Below are positions 1-11,221 of a stretch of DNA of 64,000 bases, one piece after another (position 1 is the stretch's first letter; every line of letters begins with the position of its first letter). The position numbers and the translations under genes are program-made. The notes below the pieces were generated by a model that was not told the DNA's origin, did not search any database, and saw nothing but the letters and a program-made list of their open reading frames with translations. Origin of the DNA: Tiliqua scincoides (Eukaryota; Chordata; Lepidosauria; Squamata; Scincidae); contig NC_089822.1 of NCBI RefSeq assembly GCF_035046505.1, positions 128,336,807-128,400,806 on the forward strand. The letters run 5' to 3'.

Positions 1-299
1 ATTCTATGGTCAGGTCACTGGGGTGGGTCAAGCTGTGTGCCTGCCTGCCTGTTCATCTGGGGTACTAAGGTGGTCTTGATCGTAGGCCATCCCCATCTGC
101 CTCTCCACCAAACAGTTCCTTGGTCTCTAGTGTGTTGCATAGTAATGCTTTGACCTCCCAGCCCTGTGCTTTCCCCCCCCCCCCATGCAGTCATGCCAAA
201 ACAGTTTGTGCTGCATGCTACCAGGGGAGGGCAGTCCTGGAGGTCTCATCTGGGTAGGAATATTCATTCCCTTGCCTGGGTGTAAGCCTCCATGGTGTG

Positions 300-696
300 G
301 AGGGGTCTACTTGGACCCGCACTAGCGAAATTGCTGGGTCAGGTGCGTATGGACCCCAGCCGCAGGATCAGGTCTGGGAAGGGGGTATGGATTCAGCAGC
401 CACTGATACCACTGAAATTGCCACCTTCCTGGACTTGATCTGTTCTCTCCGTGCCCCTGGTTCCATCTCCCTCGCCCCTGTGCCACTCTCCCTCACCGAC
501 TTCACCCTCATCAACTGTCATCGTTGATCCTTTGGTTCTTCACCACCCTATGTGAGGCTGCTCTGGCCTCACCACTTGCAGGCTGGCACCGCGCCGCTCC
601 ACGTGCTGTTGGCAGGCTGTTCATGACAGCCATAAAGCGCTCCCTGCTGTTGGAATGCTAGTTCTGGTGGTGGGAAGGGGGAATAGGATTGGGCTC
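300..696. mobile_element. Long Harbinger-like element, 3' part
   Basis: GGTCTACTTGGACCCGCACT and a CT-rich middle resemble 35516-35930. It ends AATAGGATTGGGCTC followed by TGA. The left end is not identified. Confidence 0.45.
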
Positions 697-2559
697 TGAG
701 AGTCAGAAAGAAATTATTTTATCGTTGTTTTATTGGGCAGGAGCTACTCAAATGCAAGCATGTTTAAATCCCCCTCACTTTCAGCAGGGGCGAATTTAGT
801 ATGTGTTTATTAAATCCACGTGTCTATTAAATCAGCATTTTTCAACTCTTGGCACTTCACAGCAGGGCCTAGGAGGGGGAGGTAAAGGGGGTAATTTGTA
901 CCCAGGCCCAGGTCGAAAGGGGGGTCCTGGAGCCAAAGAAGGGGGCCCAGAAATTTCCTGGGATCTTATGTTTTCCTATCTCCTCAGACTCGCTGTCTGC
1001 TGGGGACACTACCATGACTGGGGATGCTGGGGACACTACTGATGCCACATGGGTTGGTAGACCTGGGCGTCAAAGACTTTTCCAGCTGTCTCTACCTTCC
1101 TTGTACCCTGTTGCTCCCCTCCCTCCCCCTATTCTGCTTGCCTATCACCACCCTCCACTGCTCTGTTTCACACACACCCCTTTGCAAAGGGGCCCAAAAG
1201 AAACTTTGTACCCCCTGATAAAATTCCTCTCAGAGGCCCTGCTTCACAGTCTGGCAGGTGGTACGTACTTGGTCCTACTGCCAAGGTGACTACATGGCAT
1301 TGCCCCGCCTGGCCTGGTCTGACCTGGCTGGAAGCAGAAATGGCTGAGCATAAAGTACACAAAAGTGTGGCTATGCAGCTGCCTGGTCTTTGAAAGAGGC
1401 ACTGTTTGGAGAAAGAAAGTACATGCCCACTAGGAGCTAGGGAGAACCCAGCACAGGCTCCCTGAAGCAACTGAAAAACTGCCTCTCCTAGTGCTATACA
1501 GAGCAGTCATTTGAATAAGCTCCCTGCTTTTTCCATGACTTTATTTTTTAAACAGAAGAGAAGCAACTCTTCCCGCCTACTAATGAAGGCGCCCTGCTAT
1601 TTTTTGATTGGAAGCCAGTGGCCCTGTTTTGTTTTGTTTTCTTTTTTTAATTGGAAGACACCCATGATTACAGCCTAATCTGCTGGAGGCAACTCTTCCT
1701 GCTGCCTCCCCAGCGATTGATGACACAAGCACTATCTTTTTTAATTTTGGGCAAATGGAGGTAGCTCTCCTTGGTGGCTTTAACTGCGCAGGCGGGACGC
1801 AAAATACCTATTTTGTCCCTTGCAAGTCACCATAGTGATGGAGCTGATTGGCAGCTCTCCTTGTTCCCTTCATCTTTGTGTGTGTGTGTGTGTGCAGCAA
1901 ACAGACTGTGTGCTGGAGCAGAAGGGAGCAACTTGGAAAAGGCAAAAGGAATTTTTTTTTAACTTGTTGGGTCCTCTACTTTTTTTTTTTACTTACTGGG
2001 TTAGGTGAGGCTCAGCCTCCACGCCACCCCTGACTACATGTCACTGGTGAGGTATACTCCCAGGTAACGGTGTATAAAATTGTAGCCTTAGTGCAATTCA
2101 CTTTGTTGGTTTGCCTCTCTTCTAGTTCATTGTTTTATTTTTAGTTTGCGAACATTTTATTGCTTCCCCTTATCCACCTCCCATAAGCCTATGCACACTT
2201 GGAGTGCAATCTAGCAAAAGTCTTTTCACTTTCTGTTTAAACTCCCATCAATTTCATCTGTGAAAGGTACAGCCCAATGATGAGACTTGTACCTAAGTGT
2301 GCAGCATGGTTGTACACACATTTCTAGGAGTAACCCATGTTGAACTCAGCAAGACGTATTCCTAAGTGAACATGCCAGAGACCTGTGCTGTGGCTGCTGT
2401 CTCGCTCATGTCCTTCTGATGGATATATTCCAGCTAGACCTGACTTTGTTATCCTTCTGGAAAAGGAAAAAAAAAAAGTCACACTTTGACCCTTACTGGG
2501 TTGACATATCTCACCTGTTTATTCCTCCATTGCCAGCAATTACTCCCTCTAGATGAAAT
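697..2559. other. Unassigned, low-complexity runs only
   Basis: No gene or named repeat is recognised. It holds a (TG)n tract near 1877-1894, T-runs near 1950-1992 and partly repetitive motifs (GCAACTCTTCC twice, at about 1563 and 1688; TTTTAATTGGAAG-like twice) that suggest a worn tandem unit. Confidence 0.4.
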
Positions 2560-3170
2560 ATATTTGGAGGGACACCGAGACACTAATGCCTGAAAAGCCT
2601 TGCTTCTATACAGCAATTTATGAACATGCGAATTTATTGGGTGATGAAATTTATAGCCAAAGCTATTAAAAAGTGAACTTCAAAGCTCTGTAGAGAGAGG
2701 GTTTAAATCTTCAGCCATAGAATATGCTCCAGTGGTGGATTCCAGCAAACGACATGGAAAATAATGAGCCAGTGGAAGTCGGGACATCTCCTGCTTCCTG
2801 ACTAGCAACCAAATAAATACATAGAAGCCTAAACGAGAGCTATGGCCCTCCCGGGGGGGATGCTCACTGAGATCTGAAAAGTCTTCAATGGTGCATAAAC
2901 AATTAATGGCAAGCAGGATCGCAGCCAAAACATGACGTGCAATTGGACCAAAATTATCTCGGAACAGTAACAACCAGTGATAGGAAATCAGAAGAAAACG
3001 AGGTCTGCTCAGAATTATGCTGTAAGATGGAGGGGACAGAATCAGTATATTTATAGCCTCAGACAGCCAATTCATCTGGGAAAGCCCTTATAAAGACTTC
3101 TTAGTGATCATCTACAAGCACCATTACTTGTTAATGCTTATTAGCTGTGACGGCTAGATTTATGCCCAGT
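2560..3170. promoter_or_regulatory. Candidate conserved non-coding block
   Basis: It is repeat-poor and AT-balanced, with words such as GCAATTTATGAAC, CATAAACAATTAATGGC and TGTTAATGCTTATTAGC. A minus-strand open frame of 131 codons spans much of it but resembles no family I know. Function is inferred only. Confidence 0.3.
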
Positions 3171-3984
3171 TCCCCCTTTTCTGGTTGTTGAAAACTATGA
3201 CCAGAAGAAGCTGAATGCTGGCCATAATGCTGCATGATTTCAAAACAGGGTTCTCCTGCTATTCAGCTACTAGGGCATAAGCCACGTTCACCCAAATATT
3301 TTTATTCAGGACCAACCAAAATGACCCCAAATCTCGAGCTTTTGAGTTTTCCAGGACTTTTCATCAGGCTAGATGTTAAGCAAAGACAAAAGGGGAAGAA
3401 GTATGGAGTGGGGCACAGTGTTGGAACCAAAGCATTTGTGGTTTAACAAGTGCAGGAGCGCAGAAGGCATTGTGTTGTAGTCTCACCTAGTTCTGCCGGG
3501 CATTGATTTCCAGAGGTGCTCAGAGCTGCTGGCACATTTTCAAACAGAACACTATTTCTTTAGGAACACACACATTGTCCTTATGGAGACCAGAAAGAGA
3601 TGGGTGCTCTTCTCTTGGCTGAGGCCAACTGGAAGGTTGTTAGATGTTTTGGTTCCTGGGGGGAACCATCCAAACTGGACTCTCTTGTCTTGGGGGTCAA
3701 CCAGATTGGGCACAGCCAACAGAGAGTCTGCCTGACTGCACTGATCCCTAACCCCTTGGTAGTGATAGTAACCAGTGTATCATCAGGGGGCAAATGGAGG
3801 CACCATGAAAAGCCTAGGGCACAGGCTGGCCAAAAGGCTTCCAGCAACCTGGCACTGACACTGCACCCACCCACTCACTCCAGATTGTCGGGAGCCTTTT
3901 TGGCCATCCTCTGCCACCCCATAGTATGCAGCCATGCCAACAGAGCCCATGATGGATGCTATTTGGAAGTGATCAGATGACCAG

Positions 3985-4350
3985 AGAGAGATAAGTAAAA
4001 AAGTTTTTTACTTCTGGTAGGCCATCTGATCACTGATGAATCTTCTTGGACCCAAACAATCTATTTTGCTGGAATAAGTCCAGTCAGAGGAAGGGGGTGA
4101 GGCGGGGTGGAAAATCATGGATAGGATCCAGCATGCACTTTTGCCACCAAGATCCGCCTCCTCCAGCCTCCTGTCCTGCCCTGCACTTACCTGCCCATAA
4201 CCTACCACCCTCTTCTGCCTTACCTGTCCTGTTGCAGCCTGGGTGGGCCATTGCTGCACATGGGAAGCTGCTGGTAGTTTCTGCTGGTGGCTTCCTCAAG
4301 CTCAGAAACATGCCGTTTACGGTGGTACTGCATCCTTTATGACAGCAGAA
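3985..4350. repeat. Probable worn long Harbinger-like element
   Basis: AAGTAAAAAAGTTTTTTACTT and GGCCATCTGATC resemble 22480-22530. TGGATAGGATCCAGCATGCA followed by CT-rich sequence resembles the interior of 41580-42081 and 54092-54440. No clear ends. Confidence 0.35.
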
Positions 4351-4592
4351 CCTGACATTTGTCACATCATCTTAGAAGGGGCATTCCCTATTCTGTCTCA
4401 CACAGGAAGAAATGCCTCTTTTCAGATGGCACTTGCCATCTCCAGCACTTGCCACCTTTTTAGACGTAGCTGTATTAAAATATTTACCTACGAACAGGTT
4501 GATAAAATTTAGTTGATCAAAACACTTTAAATTGATTAATCTAATAAATCAGTCCACTACAGCTTGAAGACCTTTATAAATAGAGGCATTGT

Positions 4593-4595
<3 letters not shown>

Positions 4596-4680
<85 letters not shown>
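4596..4680. repeat. (TA)n microsatellite
   Basis: About 85 bp of uninterrupted TA, directly before the SINE tail at 4686. Confidence 0.97.
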
Positions 4681-4683
<3 letters not shown>

Positions 4684-4685
4684 GA

Positions 4686-4729
4686 GCGCGATACCATAGT
4701 CTTTCGAGACTGAAGGTTGCCAACTATAT
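4686..4729 (+). mobile_element. Solo tail of the 5S-derived SINE family
   Basis: ATACCATAGTCTTTCGAGAC followed by TGAAGGTTGCCAAC matches the non-5S tail at 35292-35324. Here it is preceded by GAGCGCG and a long (TA)n tract instead of the 5S body, so it is either a 5'-truncated copy or a copy of the partner element that donated the tail. Confidence 0.7.
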
Positions 4730-4796
4730 GTGTTTATATAGCTCTCACTGGTCACCTACTTGCATGTCACTGTTGCCTCTCCCTACTAGCAATTGA

Positions 4797-4886
4797 CAGC
4801 CCAATCCAATGCATGCATCCTCAGAAGTAAGTCCCATTGAGTTCAATGGGGCTCACTCCCAGGAAAGCATGCATAGGATTGCAGTC
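4797..4886. mobile_element. Short palindromic Harbinger-like MITE
   Basis: 90 bp, CAGCCCAATCCAATGCAT to GCATAGGATTGCAGTC. The centre CCCATTGAGTTCAATGGGG is itself palindromic. Confidence 0.78.
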
Positions 4887-5254
4887 TTGCTAAGCTATTG
4901 TGATGTTACAACATGTTCATAATGAGTAAGGGTCAAGTAAGTGCCTAGGTTGATTTTAAATAACCACCCAGATGTCTGGCTGGTAGGTTCTACAAATGAA
5001 TGCCATTCATTTTGAGCACACAGTTAAATACTAGTTTACTTTCTGTCAAATTTGGTTTCTGCGTACAGATGTGTCTACATGTGTGTGTACATGGAAAATA
5101 TGAACAGTATTATCATATACCACCTGGAACAATGAATGACAGGCAACCCTTGATTTTCTAAAGAAAGCGGTACAGCATTTTCCCTGACTTTCATTGTTTG
5201 ATCTACTCCATTTCTCTCTGTCTTTCCCTTTGTTCAACAAGGAGAGCTGATTTT

Positions 5255-5990
5255 TATGAACGTCGTGCTGCAGGAGTACCTAGTGAAGCATTTCGAAATA
5301 TAATTAGAAATCTAAATATGACACTGCGGTTACAGTTGGAGTCCTCACTCCATAAAACACTGGAGCTATGATTTGTGCCAGCCAGCCTGCACGTCATGTC
5401 CTGTTGTGTGTGTCTTCAAGCGCGTGTGTGTATATACCTACATAGACACAGAGATAGCAACTTATGCAAGAGCATGATTGCTTAAAGATTGCCCATGAGT
5501 TTTCAATTACCTCGTATTAATGTATTTACTCCTGTATCTTTCATCAAGCTAAGGGGTTGCTTTATTTATTTATTTGTTTGTTGCTTAGCTGCCACCGCCG
5601 CTGCTTTCGCTGTGGATGGCCATCCCAACCCCTTAGCTTGATCCCCTTAGCAACCCCTTAGCAGTTGCAAATGGCACATATTTCAATATTAAAGCCGCTT
5701 GTGATCATCACAAGCATGAAAGATGCCTCAAATAAACTCTTGCTCCACATGCAGCAATTCCTGTCTGCACCCAGACAGTATATCTCCTGTATTTTAATTA
5801 AGTGGGTGTTCTCTCTCTCTCACTGTGCGTCGTACATTACCGGCGGTCATCTCATATGCCGCCAAAGCTCAGCCACTCCTGAGAGAGACTAAATCCAACT
5901 AATAAGCCGGTGCCAAGCAGAGCAAACTATCCTTTCCTCTCTGCCACTATGATACTGCCTGCTTCCCCCCAAGGCTCGATTTGTGCCCAC
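5255..5990. promoter_or_regulatory. Candidate conserved non-coding block with a 17-bp inverted repeat
   Basis: No interspersed repeat is visible. It has kept CpGs (GAACGTCGTGCTGC, GCGTCGTACATTACCGGCGG) and TAAT/TTTAATTAAG words. The exact inverted repeat 5543-5642 lies inside. Confidence 0.3.
5543..5642. repeat. Perfect 17-bp inverted repeat
   Basis: ATCAAGCTAAGGGGTTG (5543-5559) and CAACCCCTTAGCTTGAT (5626-5642) are exact complements around 66 bp. A partial third copy, AGCAACCCCTTAGCAG, follows at about 5649. It lies in otherwise repeat-poor DNA. Confidence 0.8.
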
Positions 5991-6339
5991 ACATGGAGTG
6001 ATCCTCCTAGGCCATAATAGCAACTGGTTTATTCTCTCACCTCCTGGTATGCTTGTGGGCTCTCAGTGTGCCAGACACCACCCTGGATCATTAGGGGGGC
6101 AGACCTGCCTGTTACCTCCTCACTCTGCGCACCTGAAAAATGCAACCCTCAAGATTATGTTCTTTGTCTGAATGGAGCAGGTGGGCTAGATGGGGATATT
6201 TAAGGTATACATAAACCTCTCATTCTTTACCATAACAGACTGATATGGGGCCGGCAAGTGCACCTATGTGTGCACACAGTAGACCATGGGTTCTTAATAT
6301 GGGGTACATGGTGCAATAAATGTTATGTGTATGTGTTTA

Positions 6340-6690
6340 TATCAGGGATGTACAAATGGGGGGGGCAGGGGGGCAATAGGCCCCAAGTGCCAACCTGCAG
6401 GGGGAGGTGACAGGGCCCACCTGCCAATTTTCAAAATCTTGGTATTTTCAAATAATACCATCATGTTATAAGATCATTTGATGTGTCATTTCATGCAGAA
6501 TGCAGTGGAAAAAAACCATGTTGAAACCTTATCTTTGTTCTATCAAATGTTATAGCCAAAAAAAAACCAGAAAAGGAAAACACAACTGCCTTATGTAACA
6601 AAGTGTGGATTACACTGGAAATCCTGTAACAAAAGGTGTACACTGTAACAAAATGTGGATTGCGCTGGGATTACCACTGGGGAAAAATAG
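6340..6690. mobile_element. Fragment related to the 9135-9733 hAT element
   Basis: ACCATCATGTTATAAGATCA, TTCTATCAAATGTTATAGCC and AACACAACTGCC are shared with 9135-9733 in the same order. The left inverted end is replaced by CAGGGATGTACAAATGG and the right end is missing. A small tandem repeat (TGTAACAAA.TGTGGATT) follows at about 6595-6662. Confidence 0.65.
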
Positions 6691-7357
6691 CTTTTTTTGC
6701 CTTTCTTCTGTATTACAACAAAACTGCTTTTGTATGTATGATAGTCCACAAGCCACTGCATATTACCTTGATGGGTGTTCCTTCCCTGTTTTGATCTGGG
6801 TTATGATCTCTAATGTTCACTACATATGTGAAACCTACCGGTTCAATAAAAGAAAATGTTCATTGTCTGCACTTTTTCTCTGGTCGTTATTATTATTCAT
6901 TTCATATCATGACTATTACTGAAAATAATTTTGTCGTGGGGGGGTTCATAATTTATGGGTACCAAATAATTTTCATACACCACTGATTTTATGTGTTTTT
7001 CCATAGCTTTCATCAGAGTCTCAAAAGGGTCTGTGACCCCCAAAAGACCACTGTGATGGTGGGAGGGGTAGAACTGGATTGGGGTGGTAAATGTCTGAAA
7101 CAACTCATCAGCGTCAGGCTCTGGTAGCTGACACATATCTGGGATTGTCTCTAGCTTCATGTTGTGAGGCTCAAAGTGCTATTCAGGCCCCATTTGTGCT
7201 ACAAACATAGCTGTTCTATACTGTTTAGTTGCCATGGTTTTCCCCAATGAATTGTAGTTTGCTGAAGAATTATTCAGTAGATACCTCTAGACTACCTACC
7301 CCCAACTGGTAAGCTCATGTTTGGAAAATGTGTTTGCTGAGGTCATATGTACTATTG

Positions 7358-7834
7358 CAGCATTTCTCAAACTGTGGGTTTGGACTCACTAGGTGAGTCG
7401 CGAGCCAATTTCAGCTGGGTTGCATAGCACCTCATTCAGCCACCATTGAAAACACGGAGCTGAAATTACAGGGTACAGAGCTGCTGGGAAGGGTGGTCAC
7501 CTAGAGAGAGAGAGGCATGGTGCTTTGCCCTGAACAGGTGGGAAGATGGGATGATGGGAAGGGGGGAGGACTGTGTGGTTGGAGAAGGATCCAAGTTCTC
7601 TGCTTTGACTTCCAAGCTGGAATGTTTGAATTCCAAGCTTTGCAAAATGAACAGCATGAGCACGCTGTGTAATAGGACCTTTGGCTGATCATGGCTTAGG
7701 TTTGAAGCCTAAATTGATGATATCACTTCTGGCCATTACATCACTTCCAGGTTAATGGCATCACTTCCAGTGGGTCCCAACAGATTGTCATTCTAAAAAG
7801 TGCATCCCAAAGCTAAAAAGTTTAAGAACCGCTG
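7358..7834. mobile_element. hAT MITE with perfect 8-bp duplication
   Basis: The ends are CAGCATTTCTCAAACTGTGG and AGTTTAAGAACCGCTG. TACTATTG stands immediately before (7350-7357) and after (7835-7842) the element. An 8-bp duplication with CAG..CTG ends is diagnostic of the hAT superfamily. It has no transposase and is 477 bp long. The centre carries CACTTCCAGGTTAATGGCAT-type repeats shared with 42.75 kb. Confidence 0.9.
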
Positions 7835-7842
7835 TACTATTG

Positions 7843-9134
7843 TATTTATAACAACCCTGCCAGGTAGGCCAGTAATATTCCATGTGGCATGTGGAAAGCT
7901 GAGGCTTTCCACATTAGTTAATTACCTAAGACCATCTATTGAATTTGTGGTGAAATAGGGTTTCACCCAGAAACTTTCAGCCATACTCACTTGTATCCAC
8001 TATTCCACTCCAGCAACTTCAGGATATGAGCTGAGCATGGCAGTTTAGTGCTATTGGGCAGGTTCAAACAACACTGTAAGTGCCAAACCAGCCCTATGTG
8101 ACCAAAAATGTGATCCCTGGCCCCTCTCCTTGTAACCAAGCCAATCTCCTTGGGCTGCAATCCTATACATACTATGGAATGCAGTTGAATGTACTTCTGA
8201 GTAGACATGCATTACAGTAGACTTGTGCTCCAAATCGCATAGAGGGGTGATTTATTAGAGCTGCCCCTCTACATGTGCTGCAAAACTAGGTGGGTAGAGG
8301 GGCAGCTCAGACAAATCACCACCACCCCAGTGATGGCACTCGATTTCTGGTAGCATGGGGAAAAGACTGCCCTGGGCCACAGTATGTTGGGACTGCAGGT
8401 AGAGTTATCCCATGGAAAAGAAAATGCAAAAACACAGAAAACAGAAGCAGGGCTGAAACAACACAAAACAAATTTTTCAGGAAAATGCATGGAGTATGAA
8501 GTAGAACTGATTGATTTTGGGGAGGAAATTGTACATATTTCTTTTGTTACTCCTTTGAGTTACCCAGGGCCTTAAATGTAGAGATGAAATACTGCCTGTG
8601 ACAATAGATCCATAATTATCCCCTGACCTTTTCAACAGCAATTGTGTCGTCCCATGGTCATTGTAGTCATTGACCTAGTGAAGTGAAATTTTTGGCTTTA
8701 ACTTAGCCATTCAGTCTTCCGTTTCAGTGTTTTCTTGAGCATTGGAATGTGAGAATGAAATGTGGCGCACATGTTCAGGACATAATTCTACATTTCAGAT
8801 TTGAATACTGGTTTGCTCCATGCACCCTTATGCAGAGGGAGCACAAAATATATCAACCACTTGGTGGTGTGATACCTTTCTTGATTGCAATGAAACGTAA
8901 GGTCAGACTTGTCTTTAATGGTGCCACTCACTCTAATGTGCTTTCCTTTTTGTATGTAAATAGTGGAATCTGGATCAGGACTATGCTTGGGGGGAAGGAG
9001 TTTTAAACTCATGGATGACAGGGTCCCAATTCAGATTGAAGCCTCCCACATTTGCCCTTGAAAGAAACCTCCTGGAGCTCCAACATACCTTTACAGCACC
9101 AATTGCCATTTGAATTTCAAATATCAATTCCACC
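7843..9134. other. Unassigned apart from a worn MITE
   Basis: Apart from the short MITE at 8153-8225 I see no feature. Several short open frames look accidental. Confidence 0.4.
8153..8225. mobile_element. Short Harbinger-like MITE, worn
   Basis: GGGCTGCAATCCTATACAT and CTTCTGAGTAGACATGCAT are family motifs. The right end is mutated and the centre shortened. Confidence 0.55.
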
Positions 9135-9733
9135 CAGTGGTGTAACTAAGGGGGTGCAGGGGGTAGCAGTTGCACTGGGCAACAAGCTTTAGAGAGGCAA
9201 CAAGCTGAGCTTGACCCTAGTGGCCAAAATTGTGAAACCTTCATATTTATGAATAATATCATCATGTTATATGTCATTGGAAAGGTAATTTAATGCTGAA
9301 TGCAATGAAACAAACTGCAGTGGAATATCTATATTCTATCAAATGTTATGGCCAATTAACCAGAAAATTAAAACACAACTGCCCTATAGAACATAAAGTG
9401 GATTTCTTTAATTCAAAACTGACCTAGGAGACTGATTGTTCTGAGAGCCAATAAGATGTTATTATGATACAGCATGGAACCAATAAGGGGTTAATATGAG
9501 TCCATTCTCATTTTCATGTAGTTTACCCTCGGTAACTGGGTAAAGATGCACGTTTTCAAGTTGTGCTCCTCTTATATTTAACAGGGGGAGAATAACCATC
9601 CCTCATCACCCCAGCACAGTGCCTCTAATTTTTTAAAAAGCACAGACGTGACATCACTTCCAGTTGTGACATTATTTCTGGGGCATCATTTTGAACTTTG
9701 CACCATGCGACATGATCATTAGCTACGCCATTG
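9135..9733. mobile_element. hAT MITE, 599 bp
   Basis: The ends are CAGTGGTGTAACTAAGG and TTAGCTACGCCATTG. The flanks ATTCCACC (9127-9134) and ATGCCACC (9734-9741) match at 7 of 8 bases. There is no coding capacity. The interior (ATCATGTTATATGTCATTGG.., TTCTATCAAATGTTATGGCC) matches the fragment at about 6340-6690. Confidence 0.85.
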
Positions 9734-10866
9734 ATGCCACCCCTTCACCAGAGGCAAGTGAGAGAAAAAAGAGCACACTACAGCACATTTGAATGTCAGA
9801 TCTGCCTGAGGCCTCTCAACCAGTTTGCTTTTAAAGAGCACACCAATGGGACCATCTCTTGTGCAATCCCCATTTAAATGAATGCAAGCTGTGCATTGGC
9901 ATTCATGTGTGCTTGTGCATCTCCCATCCAGTTTCCCAGAGCTCAGGTTGCCTAAAAGCCCACAGATTACTCTGAGACTCATTTGCAGTAGCCTGCATCA
10001 TATCCTGTACATTAATGTTCTAATTCTTTCAAACTCTGTATTCTAGAAGTGGGCAGGCAGGCCCAAATACATGATAAAGAGTTCACATGTGCCCTAATAG
10101 GTTCAGTCCTAATTCCATCCAGCTGACTACAATTATAGCAAAGTAGGAAATCTCTGCATTTGCTTTTCAGTGCCCAGGTCCTACCCAGAAAAATTATGAA
10201 GTTCAAGATCCAGACTGAAAAGAAAAACTATGTGTGTGTTCCCAGCTGGCTTCTCACTTCAGTCCCTCTTATTGAAACAAGGTTACATTATTTTCCTTTT
10301 TTTTTTTTTTGGGGGGGGGGGGTTCCTCAGTGAGAAAATGTTTCCTTGTCACTAAACAGTGAAGGACTAAAATGGTGCAGTTAGCCCATAGTTTTCTGTT
10401 GAAGTAATATGTGTCCCCAGGAGTAATCTATTAGCACTTCCAAGAAATTGACTCTGGAAATCATCAAGAAATCATCGTCAGCAGTTTCATCCACTTCCCA
10501 AATTTCACTCCCATTTCATATTCATTATAGAGATGGAGCATGAAGGGTCTCTCAAAGGAATCACTTTGCAGGGAGCTATTGGAAGCTAGATTCAATCAGA
10601 GGGCGCTCAAACAGCCTCGAAGAAAATAAAATATTTTTCATCTATCGAAGTTCTGAAAAGGTGTTGGCACTTAGGTACCTTTGTGATAACAAATGCCTTT
10701 CGCTCTCCTCCATCAGCCACTAAGGCAGAAGGCAGCATCACTTGAAAAGTCCAGCAGACATCTGGGCCTCTGGTAGAACCACATGGAATGCTCAGTGCAG
10801 ACCTGCAGCTGTGAAGAGTAGCCCCATGGTAAGTCACCCTACTCGGCACACAGCATTTTGTTAGTC
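9734..10866. other. Unassigned
   Basis: Unique-looking sequence with a T-run/G-run junction near 10298-10322. No gene recognised. Confidence 0.4.
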
Positions 10867-10869
10867 TTA

Positions 10870-10959
10870 GGGCACAATCCTAACCAGGTCTACTCAGAAG
10901 TAAGTCCTAGTTTGTTCAGTGGGGCTCACTCTCAGGAAAGTGTGGTTAGGATTGCAGCC
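10870..10959. mobile_element. Short Harbinger-like MITE, first of three in a row
   Basis: A 90-bp palindromic element with ends GGGCACAATCCTAACC and GGTTAGGATTGCAGCC, flanked on both sides by TTA (10867-10869 and 10960-10962). The centre is itself near-palindromic. Confidence 0.82.
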
Positions 10960-10962
10960 TTA

Positions 10963-11051
10963 CAGCCCAGTCTTATGCATGTTTACTCAGAAGTAAGCCC
11001 AATAGAGTTCAATGGTACCTGCTCCCAGGTAAGTGTGCATAGGATTGCAGC
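10963..11051. mobile_element. Short Harbinger-like MITE, second of three in a row
   Basis: An 89-bp element, CAGCCCAGTCTTATGC to GCATAGGATTGCAGC, flanked by TTA on both sides (10960-10962 and 11052-11054). It carries a perfect splice-donor match, CAGGTAAGT, at 11026-11034. Confidence 0.82.
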
Positions 11052-11054
11052 TTA

Positions 11055-11221
11055 GGGCACAATCCTAACCAACCTTCTGAGGTAAGGGCAATGCAGCTTC
11101 AAGGTAAGGGAACAAACATTCCCTTACTTTGAGGAATCCTCCATGACTGCCCCCCAGGATGCAGCACACGTCCCATTGGCACAGCTATGTCAGAGCTGGA
11201 AAGTTGGTTTGGATTTGGGCC
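11055..11221. mobile_element. Medium Harbinger-like MITE, third of three in a row
   Basis: A 167-bp element starting GGGCACAATCCTAACC and ending GTTTGGATTTGGGCC. It belongs to the same class as 40860-41038. The flanks are TTA and TCA. Confidence 0.78.

Noticed and set aside
2680-3075. A minus-strand protein gene of 131 codons
   Set aside because: No recognised domain or splice context. A chance open frame in a possibly constrained non-coding block is simpler.
4549-4755. A repeat protein of alternating Ile and Tyr
   Set aside because: It is the translation of the (TA)n microsatellite.
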